From: a bacterium 1XD42-76
GTDB lineage: Bacteria; Bacillota; Clostridia; Lachnospirales; Lachnospiraceae
NCBI GenBank assembly: GCA_009917545.1
Contig: QZDW01000001.1
Span: forward strand, 248,001-312,000
Reading direction: 5' to 3'
Length of the DNA: 64,000 bases
The notes under the pieces were generated by a model, which saw only the letters and a program-made list of their open reading frames with translations, did no database searches and was not told the origin of the DNA. The translations under genes and the position numbers were made by a program. Below are positions 35,219 through 44,661 of this stretch, one piece after another. Position 1 is the stretch's first letter, and each line of letters begins with the position of its first letter.

Positions 35219-36583
35219 TTATCGCAGTTTATCATCAGACGTCTCTTCTTTTAGCGACTTTAACAGAACATGCTTAAAGAAAAATCCATAGTCATTACAT
35301 ACAATCATATTTCCTTCACTCACACCCATCGCTGACAGTTGTCTTTTTATGGCCTGAAAGTTATCCACATTTGCTATAACATATACTGAATCAGGATACT
35401 CCCCCACGGCCCGGGCAGGCTCCATCACAGGCAGCTGTCCTACCTTCCGTCCCCACAATTTCTGGTTATTATCTATATATGCCTTAATGCTCTGCCCCCT
35501 GTGCGTCAGATACCGGTAAACGAGCTTTCCCATATCACCTGCTCCAAATATCATAACATTTCTTTGTCGTTCGAGCCTGTCGAGAGCTTTCTTTGAAGCA
35601 TAAAAACCGTCATACAGTTGATGTAAACAAGTATGCAGTGCGGTTAAAGATTCCCTCACAGCATCTGCTACTGCATTCCCTTTTTCTGTAAGTTCACCCC
35701 CGGAAAATCCTCCTGACTCCAATTCGCTTCTGATATCACGATACATGAGCCCACGAAACGACTCCTTTAGTTCTTCTGACAGGCTGTCATAAAATCCAAG
35801 ATAGCCGTTTACTTTCCAGGACAAATAAATCTCTTTATATGCCTCAAAAAGCCCTTCCTCAAGCAATCGTTTTTTCAGCAGGGCATACTCGTCAATCAGC
35901 ATGGTAATTCTTTGGGGGCGATTTACGGAAGAGCCGGGATTATCCAAGCGGTAGCAATAGAATGCTTCATGAGAAAACATGACTCTTTTCGCTTTTATGG
36001 AAGCCAGAAACAAAAACGAAGTGTCCTGATACGCGGCTCCTTTTGTTTCATTCATGAAAACTTTCTGCTCCAGTAAAAATTTTCTACGGTACAGCCCGCT
36101 CCAGAAGTTACCCATTCCTGATTTTAAGATCTCTGCATTATGGGCCGGTTCCAAAATGCGGTAATATAACGTTTCTTGCCGTGAAAGTCTGGATAACGAA
36201 GAAAACTCTCCGCGGTCTGTCTCAATAAAGTGTATTGCATCGGCTCTTAACATATCCAACTGACAGGATTCTGCGATTTCGTACTGCTTTTCGTACATAT
36301 TTGGAAGAAGGTAATCATCGGATTCACAAATACCAATATATTCCCCTTTGGCTTCCCTAAGCCCGGTATTAAACTGCCTTCCCACCCCAGCCGAACTGTG
36401 AATGATCCGTATTCTTGCATCCGTTTGAGCCAGCTCTTTCACCGCTTCTACGGTTCCATCAGTGCTTCCACCGTCGATTACCAGAATTTCGATCTCCCGT
36501 AATGTCTGATTCATCACACTCCTGACACATGTTTCGATAAAAGAAAGACTATTCAAGGCATATATAAGAACTGATACTTTCAT
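35219..36583 (-). CDS. Family 2 glycosyltransferase with C-terminal Rossmann-like domain
   Basis: 454 residues. GT-A domain at the N-terminus: VSVLIYALNSLSFIETCVRS, EILVIDGGSTDGT, and GICESDDY as the DxD region near residue 85. From about residue 340 comes the GxG..G domain (VMIFGAGDMGKLVYRYL, then AYIDNNQKLWG). GT2 enzymes use nucleotide sugars, so it builds part of the cluster's glycan. The donor and acceptor cannot be predicted. 40 bases separate it from the next GT2 gene. Confidence 0.87.
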   Translation of the reverse strand: MKVSVLIYALNSLSFIETCVRSVMNQTLREIEILVIDGGSTDGTVEAVKELAQTDARIRIIHSSAGVGRQFNTGLREAKGEYIGICESDDYLLPNMYEKQYEIAESCQLDMLRADAIHFIETDRGEFSSLSRLSRQETLYYRILEPAHNAEILKSGMGNFWSGLYRRKFLLEQKVFMNETKGAAYQDTSFLFLASIKAKRVMFSHEAFYCYRLDNPGSSVNRPQRITMLIDEYALLKKRLLEEGLFEAYKEIYLSWKVNGYLGFYDSLSEELKESFRGLMYRDIRSELESGGFSGGELTEKGNAVADAVRESLTALHTCLHQLYDGFYASKKALDRLERQRNVMIFGAGDMGKLVYRYLTHRGQSIKAYIDNNQKLWGRKVGQLPVMEPARAVGEYPDSVYVIANVDNFQAIKRQLSAMGVSEGNMIVCNDYGFFFKHVLLKSLKEETSDDKLR

Positions 36584-36623
36584 ATGTAATCTCCGCTTCT
36601 TTTCTTTCCAGACACAATCTGTT

Positions 36624-38018
36624 TTATAAAATGCAGTCCTCTAAAGACAGTGGGTATGATAAAAATGGTTCCAGATAGGACTGAACGTCAAGCACTTTTA
36701 TAACAGCACTGACAGTCCTGACGGTTTCAGCTACAGTTTTATAATAAGACACACCCATGACGAGAATCAGATGGATTCCTTCCCCTGTCTCCGGATTAAA
36801 TTCTTCGATCCGATATCCCGATTTTGTTTTTTTCCCTATCTTTTGGGGATCCATATCGTAGACTTTTTTTATCTTACCTTGGTTTCCGTATTTATCTAAG
36901 AAAAGGCTCCCTCTTTTTCCGATTCCCCAAACAGCTACACCGTATCGGCGGGTATCTGCATATTGAAAAATCTGATCCACTTTCGACTTATCTATCTGAA
37001 GTATTATATTCCACCGCTCCATTTCATCTATCGGGATCCCACAAGCTTCAAGCGTTCTGCTGCCAGCAATTTTCCGGACAAACCATTCGTCAAATGCATG
37101 ATAAAACATATTTGAAGTATATTCAGAAAGGGAACTTTCGCCTATCATGGATTCCTTCAGCGCATAAAAAAGCTTCTGTCTGTTCTCGTGGTTCAGCGTC
37201 CAGAAATTCCAATATAAAAAGTTAGCAGCCCAGTTGATAAAGCTCTTCCCATACAAGTCAAAGCTTTTCTGCTTCTCCAGGTACAATTTTAGTTTTTTCA
37301 GATACAGGCAGCAACACTCCCACGAACTGTCCCTTCGGTTGGAAAGGCTGGTTATCACCTCGACTCTGTGATGCACATAGATATCATTGATGAACGCAAT
37401 CCTCTCTGCGCCTGCTAAAGCTGCATGGACAAAGAAGGCGTCATTCGTCGTCCTAAGCTCCTGAAACTGCAGTCCTTTCTCCTCAACAAACGCTTTTCGG
37501 AACAATTTATCCCAGGCCCATCCATTCCATAGATTGAACAGAACCTCTTTCACCTCTGTCGGAGAAAAACAGCATTTTTCTGCTAATCCTTTCATTATAT
37601 TCTGCACATATGAATACTCTCCAAAGACGCGTACACCATCGCCGTCATCCCAAAAAGAATCCTCTTTAAATATGCAGACATCAACCGCACCATTGACTGC
37701 TTTTTTCCAGGCTGAAAGTAACATGTCCTGCTCAAAATAGTCATCTGCATCCAAAAAAATCAGGTATTCTCCTTCTGCTTCGCTTAAGCCTCTGTTTCTC
37801 GAAGCTCCTGCCCCACAGTTTTCTTCATTTCTAAGTATCCTGATTCGGCTATCCTCTATTCTATACTGCTCTAAAATGGCCGCAGTGTTATCCTCTGACG
37901 CGTCATCGACACATATGATTTCTATTTCCTTCAGAGATTGACTCAAAAGACTGTCAAGACATTCTTTTAAATATTTCTCACTATTATATACTGCCATAAT
38001 CACAGATATTTTTATCAT
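36624..38018 (-). CDS. Family 2 glycosyltransferase with C-terminal Rossmann-like domain
   Basis: 464 residues. N-terminal GT-A domain with SVIMAVYNSEKYLKECLDSL, EIICVDDASEDNT and IFLDADDYFEQD (DxD near 85). The C-terminal 110 residues contain VAVWGIGKRGSLFLDKYGNQ and VYDMDPQKIGKK, a nucleotide-binding-like domain. Overlaps the upstream GT2 gene by 4 bases (ATGA). Typical of enzymes that extend surface or flagellin glycans. Confidence 0.87.
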   Translation of the reverse strand: MIKISVIMAVYNSEKYLKECLDSLLSQSLKEIEIICVDDASEDNTAAILEQYRIEDSRIRILRNEENCGAGASRNRGLSEAEGEYLIFLDADDYFEQDMLLSAWKKAVNGAVDVCIFKEDSFWDDGDGVRVFGEYSYVQNIMKGLAEKCCFSPTEVKEVLFNLWNGWAWDKLFRKAFVEEKGLQFQELRTTNDAFFVHAALAGAERIAFINDIYVHHRVEVITSLSNRRDSSWECCCLYLKKLKLYLEKQKSFDLYGKSFINWAANFLYWNFWTLNHENRQKLFYALKESMIGESSLSEYTSNMFYHAFDEWFVRKIAGSRTLEACGIPIDEMERWNIILQIDKSKVDQIFQYADTRRYGVAVWGIGKRGSLFLDKYGNQGKIKKVYDMDPQKIGKKTKSGYRIEEFNPETGEGIHLILVMGVSYYKTVAETVRTVSAVIKVLDVQSYLEPFLSYPLSLEDCIL

Positions 38019-39469
38019 CTTATCTCCCAGTCCATATTCGTCTTATTTCCAAGCAATTTCTCTGCCATAACTAAGTCAAAACATTCCTCTGCACGATACA
38101 GCGTATAAATTTTTTCAGGCTGTACAGCAGCACGTTTTAAGTTATGTATCATATTATCCATATGAATTAAGCTGGAAACAACAATCAGGTCTACGTCATT
38201 GGGGATATTTTGGCAGGATACAATCCGTGGGCCTTCGCTCACTGAATCTGCCTCTATATGGGATATATCTGATACAATATAAAAATAGTTACATTTCATC
38301 TCCCCAATATATCTTTTGTACAGGTGAAATAATGCCTTCGTATGGTTTCCTATTCCATATATACCTACCTTTACATCCTGGTTCTGGAAAGGCAGAGGTT
38401 CTAGTTTCTGTTTCAGTTGTTCTATAAACAGTAGTCGAATTTTCTCACAATCTATCCTATAACATTGATTGCTTTTTTCTACTTTTTCGTATAGTTTCAA
38501 AAGGGTATTGCACTCACATAGAAGTGTTGCAGAGCGTTCGCATAGTTTTCCCCAGTACTCTATAAATTTCTCCAAAAACGACCGTTCTTGTTCTTCTATG
38601 TCCTCCGATTCCCTGCATTGTTCTATCATCCATATTACTTCTGATACACTGCTTAAAAGATATTGGCTGAGTATATCCTCCCTCCATTCTGCTGACAGAT
38701 TTGTTCGAATATCGTCCCAGATTTTAAGCTGTACATTCATTTTATCCAGGCATTTTTTTTTGCTGATACCGCTTGTCATAATCGAGCCGGAACGGTATCT
38801 CCTGACATATAAGCGATCCGAAATACATTCTACTCTGTCTGCATGAATCATGGTTTCTATATAGAAACAGTTATCTTCGTAATACACTCCTTCTGGAAAC
38901 CTGATATGAAAACTTTCTAAAAACTCTCTTTTATATGCTGCCATACAGGCAGATACAATGTAGCCTTCCGGAAAGGAGCGATGAAAGAACTCCAAACCAG
39001 ACATAGTCTGAACGCACAGGGATTCTTTCCGCAGATAAGGATTCGAATGGGTGATTCCTTCCATGTTTTCAAAAATTTCAGATGCGTAAAACAGAATGTC
39101 CTGATTCTTTAACCTTTTTTTTATCGTATCAACCGTCCGCAGGTCTATGCAATCATCAGAATCCAGAAAAATGAAATAATCACTTTTCAGAAATGACATC
39201 CCGCGGTTTCTGGCAGCGCCCAACCCCTGATTTTCCTGATTTATTAATTGAAAATATGAATACTTTTTACAGTATTGTTCGCAAATCTGTCCGCTATTAT
39301 CCAGAGAACCATCGTTGATGAGAATGACTTCATCAAATAAAATCGTCTGATTCACTACACTTTCCAGACATTCCTTCAAATAATTCTCTACATTATAAAC
39401 TGGGATTACGATTCCCAGTGAGTATTCTGATTTCATTCGATTTTCCATACATTCCAATCTATCAATCAA
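38015..39469 (-). CDS. Family 2 glycosyltransferase with C-terminal Rossmann-like domain
   Basis: 484 residues if translation starts at 39469, where ATGA overlaps the previous stop; in-frame ATGs at residues 8 and 12 are alternatives. GT-A motifs LGIVIPVYNVENYLKECLES, EVILINDGSLDNSG and FIFLDSDDCID. The C-terminal region has KVGIYGIGNHTKALFHLYK and a run of alternating strands and helices as in its neighbours. Codon use is AT-rich like the upstream half of the cluster. Confidence 0.86.
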   Translation of the reverse strand: MIDRLECMENRMKSEYSLGIVIPVYNVENYLKECLESVVNQTILFDEVILINDGSLDNSGQICEQYCKKYSYFQLINQENQGLGAARNRGMSFLKSDYFIFLDSDDCIDLRTVDTIKKRLKNQDILFYASEIFENMEGITHSNPYLRKESLCVQTMSGLEFFHRSFPEGYIVSACMAAYKREFLESFHIRFPEGVYYEDNCFYIETMIHADRVECISDRLYVRRYRSGSIMTSGISKKKCLDKMNVQLKIWDDIRTNLSAEWREDILSQYLLSSVSEVIWMIEQCRESEDIEEQERSFLEKFIEYWGKLCERSATLLCECNTLLKLYEKVEKSNQCYRIDCEKIRLLFIEQLKQKLEPLPFQNQDVKVGIYGIGNHTKALFHLYKRYIGEMKCNYFYIVSDISHIEADSVSEGPRIVSCQNIPNDVDLIVVSSLIHMDNMIHNLKRAAVQPEKIYTLYRAEECFDLVMAEKLLGNKTNMDWEIR

Positions 39470-40683
39470 ACAAATCCCCGAAGCATCTCGTATGCCATAC
39501 TTCCCATTTTTTTCTGGCTTCCTTTTTCCGCTCTATGCGATTTTAAAAGATCCATATACCCATATAATGTATATAGCTCTTCGCTTTCACGGATGATACC
39601 ATCCATGCAGCTTTTTTCCCTATACATATCTCTGAGGTATGGTATTCTATTTTGTGGCATCCCTAATTCTATTCCAGCAACCAATTGTGTTTCAAAATCA
39701 TATCTTAAAATCATATTTCCTCTCTGGGGAATTAGCAACAGCTCATGATTCTGAATGAATCCTTTAGAAAACACTGGCCCCCAGGATATTTCATTTACTA
39801 TTTTAAATTTTTTAGGATATTGGAACACGTTTTCCACTATTTTTTTCTCTTTATTGACACGCATAACATTTTGAGCATAATAATTTATAAGTATTACTTC
39901 TGAATCTATAAATAATATTTCACTATATGGCATGATTGTTTTCCCAGTCACCCATTTTTCATCATGTGCTTTATATTCTGTATACAGGCCACTTTTCTTA
40001 TCCCACTGAATAACAGTCTGAGAATTTTCCTGTGATATCCAATAATACTCTCCGTCATAAGCTATCTTCGATATTTTTAACTTATCAATATTTATACTAA
40101 AACTTTCATGTGTTTTTTTTAGAAGGTCGATTACATAAATTTTATTTTTTTCCGATGAACATAAAAATAATGTATTATAGTATTGTTGAAAAATCAAACT
40201 GCACGTTTCACCATTGATAAAATTATTCAAAATTCCTGTTAATTCTACATCTTTCGTCACAGATTTTTTATCAATATCGTAATACCACACATCATCAACA
40301 CCATATACTGAAAACAACCAAATTTTATTGTCTGCTTTACAGGCGTATGCACCAAAACCTTTTTTGTTCTGTAAATTTGGTATATCGAAAGTATGTTCTT
40401 GTTCTGTTTTCAAATTGTAAACAGCAATCCTTTTATCAAAATATGGGATACATATTATTTCATCCTCTTCTATATAGAGCATAGAGTGGGCCATGATCGC
40501 ATTGTTCGCGATCTTTTCAAACTTGTGAACTAATTCTATATATCCCGTGTCTATGTTCAATTTAAACAGACCATTAAATCCTGCGTTAGACAGCCACATG
40601 ATATTCTCACGTTCTTTTGTAACTGCTCCTCCCCCTATATGCACGATCGGTCGATTCACTAGTAATTCCCCCTGCTCATTCAT
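39466..40683 (-). CDS. Beta-propeller-like protein of unknown function
   Basis: 405 residues, no signal peptide or membrane helix. It reads as recurring units of about 45-50 residues, each with a hydrophobic-aromatic strand followed by a phrase such as IAVYNLKTE, KIYVIDLLKKT, VIQWDKKSG, VMRVNKEKK or MILRYDFETQ, as in WD/NHL-type propellers. There are about six or seven units, with a helical C-terminal tail from about residue 340. Its place between a pyruvyltransferase and a GT2 gene, with an overlap to the latter, ties it to glycan assembly. It may be a scaffold or an acceptor-recognition subunit; this is inference. Confidence 0.6.
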   Translation of the reverse strand: MNEQGELLVNRPIVHIGGGAVTKERENIMWLSNAGFNGLFKLNIDTGYIELVHKFEKIANNAIMAHSMLYIEEDEIICIPYFDKRIAVYNLKTEQEHTFDIPNLQNKKGFGAYACKADNKIWLFSVYGVDDVWYYDIDKKSVTKDVELTGILNNFINGETCSLIFQQYYNTLFLCSSEKNKIYVIDLLKKTHESFSINIDKLKISKIAYDGEYYWISQENSQTVIQWDKKSGLYTEYKAHDEKWVTGKTIMPYSEILFIDSEVILINYYAQNVMRVNKEKKIVENVFQYPKKFKIVNEISWGPVFSKGFIQNHELLLIPQRGNMILRYDFETQLVAGIELGMPQNRIPYLRDMYREKSCMDGIIRESEELYTLYGYMDLLKSHRAEKGSQKKMGSMAYEMLRGFV

Positions 40684-40702
40684 AACTATATAATCATTTA
40701 CC

Positions 40703-41965
40703 TTATCCGAATTGCTGTACCCATTTTTCTATGTTTTCTTCTGGTATGTGGATATCCGTCAAATATTCTCCATGAATTGCTTCATTAAGCTTTTCCACAT
40801 CTTCTGGAAGTATTACAGGCAGATTGAAATCTTTTTTCATCTCGGATGCCCTGTTATCAATTGCCAAAATAATTGTTCTCTTTTTATGTTGAAGGCATTT
40901 GATTCCTCCATGCAATCTTGTGCCAACATAATCAATCTTTTCATTTGCTGTCAAAAATTGTTCCAGTTTCTCTAACTGTGAAGGAATCTGTATGGCATCT
41001 GGACATAATAAACGAATATATCCGTAGTCCATATCGCTTTGCACCCAAAAATAAATCTTTTTATAACTATTTTTAACAATTTCTAATAATTTCTCATTCT
41101 GGGCAGTGTATCCTGGAGTCAGCATAACAATAACTTCATCTGCTTTTCGGGTTGGTATCTGACTACAATGCTCTTTTGTTAATCCCCAAATTGTCGGGCA
41201 TCCGGTATTTAGCACATTATTAATTCCTATGGCCCTCAGTTTTTTTTCTGTGTAACTATCCCGAACCGAATGGAAGATCTCTCTGTTTAAAATTTTAGAT
41301 AATATATTTTGGGTATATCTGTTAGGATTGTCCTCATAGCGCAGCCATCCAACTCCCATAAGGATGATCTTATTTTTCAGATCGTCAATATCCTTTTCGT
41401 TCACACCAATATATTTCTTTACATCCATTTCGGAATTCAGAGCATTTGTTCCTCCCAAAAACAAATACCTGCATCTCTTCATATACTGAATGCTATGTTG
41501 AGAGATTTCATCAAAAAAGGGGAATCGAAACACAAAATCTTTTTCGTATTTGGGTAATAAATATTTATTAACTGCCTGCATAATAATTTCATTACCATGA
41601 TTACATGCCCCGACTGTACTATCCATAATTCCAATTTTTTTTATATCAAATATCTGATTAGAAACCAAAAAATAATTCTCAATTCCCTTCGCTTTTAAAT
41701 TCAGCAAAATTTCTTTTTGATATTCTTCCGATACAGATATTAATATGCCTGCGCGGCAATATGAATATATGGCTGTCCATTCTGAAAGGTGAAAAACAGG
41801 GAGCCCCTGGCTGTTTTCTTCTGGCTTTTTATTATCATCTGAAAGAATAAAAGAATCTACCTTTATACCCCTATCCTCTAATTTATTCTTTAAAATATGC
41901 CCATACCGTCCACACCCATAAATAGATACACAAATGTTTTCTTTACAAAATTCCCATATATCCAT
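40703..41965 (-). CDS. Polysaccharide pyruvyltransferase family protein with N-terminal Rossmann-like domain
   Basis: 420 residues. The first 110 residues hold the shared domain (VSIYGCGRYGHILKNKLEDR). From about 120 the PF04230 core follows: GACNHGNEIIMQA, YLFLGGTNAL, SVRDSYTEKKL, TGCPTIWGL and DYVGTRLHGGIKCLQ. CsaB-like members move pyruvate from PEP onto a sugar as a ketal, adding a negative charge; others act as glycosyltransferases. Which of these applies cannot be decided. Confidence 0.83.
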   Translation of the reverse strand: MDIWEFCKENICVSIYGCGRYGHILKNKLEDRGIKVDSFILSDDNKKPEENSQGLPVFHLSEWTAIYSYCRAGILISVSEEYQKEILLNLKAKGIENYFLVSNQIFDIKKIGIMDSTVGACNHGNEIIMQAVNKYLLPKYEKDFVFRFPFFDEISQHSIQYMKRCRYLFLGGTNALNSEMDVKKYIGVNEKDIDDLKNKIILMGVGWLRYEDNPNRYTQNILSKILNREIFHSVRDSYTEKKLRAIGINNVLNTGCPTIWGLTKEHCSQIPTRKADEVIVMLTPGYTAQNEKLLEIVKNSYKKIYFWVQSDMDYGYIRLLCPDAIQIPSQLEKLEQFLTANEKIDYVGTRLHGGIKCLQHKKRTIILAIDNRASEMKKDFNLPVILPEDVEKLNEAIHGEYLTDIHIPEENIEKWVQQFG

Positions 41966-42026
41966 TTTTTACCTTCCTCCCCTGTCATTGAAAGCGATAA
42001 CATTGTCATGTTTGGATGAGTTTTTG

Positions 42027-43406
42027 CTATTTCATTATATCGTGTTTGATCGACTCGACTGCCTTTTTAAATCCATACTTCTCATCTGAAAAATCAATTA
42101 AATATTTCTGACAAACATCATTAAAATCACTGTAATCTATCGCTTCATGACCGATAATTTTTTTGACAGCTTCCCTACAGTCCTCAAAAGAGTATATTTT
42201 ATAAAACCCCTTTGATAGGCTATATATCGTTCTTTCCGGTGAAAATACCATTACAGGCTTTCCAAATGTCACCGCTTCTGCTGCAACTGTCCCACTCAAT
42301 GTTGCCATAGCCTGACAGTTTTGTATTACCAGTTTATTACTAATATCGCTTCGAAGGAGACGGACATTTTTTATGCTACTAATTTCCTTATAAAACCTCT
42401 TCGTCTTAAATACTGCTACTCCATAAAGATAGTTATAAAAGTTTGTTCTGTTTACCATATATTGGGAAGGATGCTCTTTCACATATAGAATCCAGTCTTT
42501 GGGCAAATTTGAGGCAATCATATTAATTGCCACAATTTGGCTGTCCATCAGAGATCTGCCAGCTACAGTGGCTTCCGGCTCAAAATGCAGCATGTAGCAA
42601 ATGTATTTTCTCTGTACATCCAATTTTTCAGATACTGCACTGGCAAATTTCTTCATTTTGACTATTTTCTTATACTGCGCTATGCGCTCCAAAATGGTAA
42701 CTCCCATCCTGTCCTCACCCAAATCTTTATAACGGATACACTTTATTGCATCTACTCCCAGAGAACCGAAAAAATGATAACCAAGTTTATATATCCAGCT
42801 CCAGATATCTGTTCCAAATCTTTTGCCGTCATATTCTTCTTTATAGAAAAGTGAGGCTTTTATATCCAATTTGTAATCGTTATTTACCTCAACCAAGCTT
42901 TGCTTATAATTGTTATATACAGTCCTGGTATTATATAGCATGTCTTCCACATTATAATTATTAATCTTTTTATACGTTGCAAAATCTGTCAGCAGCCTGT
43001 CCCACGCATACCCGTGATTGAATCCCTTTACGATAACCAAATCAATTTTTTTGCTGTTAAATATTCGTTTTACTAATGCATAGCCTCTATAAAAATTCCA
43101 CTTTGCAATCTGGTAATCCGCTAAAAATCTGTTAAAGCAATTCTCCATCCTCAGTTGCGCATGCCATAAATGGTTTAAATCATAATAATCAAACCCTTTT
43201 AAACATTTATTGTTTAAGAAGTCAGATTCTGCATATATTTTTTTAATCCTTGGGTTATCCGAATATTTATTCTTACTGTTAATCGTAATTAAGCACTCAA
43301 CAATCCAATCAGTCTCTTCGATCACATGTTCAATGATCTTTAATTCATTATCCACAAGTACTATATGTTTTTTCACTGATTCTTCAGCAGCTCCATTTTT
43401 ATCCAT
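42027..43406 (-). CDS. Capsular polysaccharide biosynthesis-type GT-B protein
   Basis: 459 residues from the ATG at 43406 with GGGAGAAAGT just upstream. The C-terminal half shows the Capsule_synth (KpsC/KpsS-like) pattern: CYMLHFEPEATVAGRSLMDS, LYVKEHPSQY and ATLSGTVAAEAVTFGKPVMV, a GT-B donor site used by many nonulosonic acid and Kdo transferases. It lies next to pseC at the junction between sugar synthesis and transferases, so it is the best candidate in the cluster for the pseudaminic acid transferase. Substrate is inference. Confidence 0.7.
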   Translation of the reverse strand: MDKNGAAEESVKKHIVLVDNELKIIEHVIEETDWIVECLITINSKNKYSDNPRIKKIYAESDFLNNKCLKGFDYYDLNHLWHAQLRMENCFNRFLADYQIAKWNFYRGYALVKRIFNSKKIDLVIVKGFNHGYAWDRLLTDFATYKKINNYNVEDMLYNTRTVYNNYKQSLVEVNNDYKLDIKASLFYKEEYDGKRFGTDIWSWIYKLGYHFFGSLGVDAIKCIRYKDLGEDRMGVTILERIAQYKKIVKMKKFASAVSEKLDVQRKYICYMLHFEPEATVAGRSLMDSQIVAINMIASNLPKDWILYVKEHPSQYMVNRTNFYNYLYGVAVFKTKRFYKEISSIKNVRLLRSDISNKLVIQNCQAMATLSGTVAAEAVTFGKPVMVFSPERTIYSLSKGFYKIYSFEDCREAVKKIIGHEAIDYSDFNDVCQKYLIDFSDEKYGFKKAVESIKHDIMK

Positions 43407-43478
43407 ACTTTCTCCCAAGACTTATAATAATCTAACAAATACAAATGAGCATTTTAAGAAAGTTTTAGACTTCTTTTC

Positions 43479-44612
43479 CTATGCTCCATCACCACATATT
43501 ATTTTTTTCACTATCTTAATAATATAATCCTGCTCGTCATCTGTCAGAAGCGGGTGCAATGGCAGGCTTATGATATGTTTATACAGATTTTCAGAATTTT
43601 TGCAATACACATTTGAATAACCATGATCCTGATAGTAAGGATGTTGATATACGGGAATATAATGGACATTGACACCAACTCCTTCCACCCGAAGCCTTTC
43701 AAAAACTTCTTTACGATCGTGGTGCGGTACTTGGATAATATATAAATGCCAGGCACTATCTGCTCCCTTTAATTGATGGGGTATCACAATATCTGCCTCG
43801 TCTTTAAACGCCCCATCATACTTTAATGCCAGTTCTTTTCTTCTGCTTACAAATCGCTCTAATTTCCCCATCTGGCTGATACCCAGTGCACATTGGATAT
43901 CTGTTATTCGGTAATTATATCCCAGCTGCTGCTGCTCATAATACCAGGAGCCTTCATCCTTTTTTAACAGTGATACCTCCCTTGTAATGCCATGTGTACG
44001 AAACAATTTCAATTTTTCATACATTTCCTTATTATTTGTGGTTATCATACCGCCCTCTCCGGTAGTGATTGACTTAACAGGATGAAAACTAAACATTGTC
44101 ATATCTGAGAGGCATCCAATTTTTTTCGTCTTATACTTTGCCCCTAATGCATGGGCTCCATCCTCAATCACAGTTAAGTGATATTCCTTAGCAATTTCAT
44201 GTATCGGATCCATATCACAGGGCTGCCCAGCCAGATGTACAGGAATAATTGCTCTTGTATGCGGCGTAATTTTCCTCTTAATATCTTCAGGATCTATATT
44301 GTAGGTTCGGTCATCAATATCTGCAAATACTGGTGTTCCTCCACAGTACAATACACAGTTAGCAGACGCTGCAAATGTAATCGGTGATGTAATCACCTCG
44401 TCCCCCGATTTGACTCCTGCAGCAACACAAGCAGCATGCAAAGCAACTGTCCCATTCATAAAAGCAACTGCATAATTTGCTCCTACGTACTTCGCAACTA
44501 ACTGCTCAAATTCTTCTACCTTGGGGCCCGTTGTAAGGTAATCTGATTTCAGTACATCAACTACTGCCTGTATATCATCGTTCTCAATGCATTGTCTACT
44601 ATATGGAATCAT
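43479..44612 (-). CDS. pseC: UDP-4-amino-4,6-dideoxy-N-acetyl-beta-L-altrosamine transaminase
   Basis: PLP enzyme for step two of the pseudaminic acid pathway (4-keto sugar to 4-amino sugar). 377 residues, DegT/DnrJ/EryC1 fold. Motifs: AFMNGTVALHAACVAAGVKS, VIEDGAHALGA, and the PLP-lysine segment FHPVKSITTGEGG. The N-terminus MIPYSRQCIENDDI is typical of PseC. The whole pathway is encoded in adjacent genes, which supports the specific assignment. Confidence 0.9.
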   Translation of the reverse strand: MIPYSRQCIENDDIQAVVDVLKSDYLTTGPKVEEFEQLVAKYVGANYAVAFMNGTVALHAACVAAGVKSGDEVITSPITFAASANCVLYCGGTPVFADIDDRTYNIDPEDIKRKITPHTRAIIPVHLAGQPCDMDPIHEIAKEYHLTVIEDGAHALGAKYKTKKIGCLSDMTMFSFHPVKSITTGEGGMITTNNKEMYEKLKLFRTHGITREVSLLKKDEGSWYYEQQQLGYNYRITDIQCALGISQMGKLERFVSRRKELALKYDGAFKDEADIVIPHQLKGADSAWHLYIIQVPHHDRKEVFERLRVEGVGVNVHYIPVYQHPYYQDHGYSNVYCKNSENLYKHIISLPLHPLLTDDEQDYIIKIVKKIICGDGA

Positions 44613-44661
44613 TGCAAATATACCTTCTTTCTAAGTTCATATATCCTGATTATCATAACTT

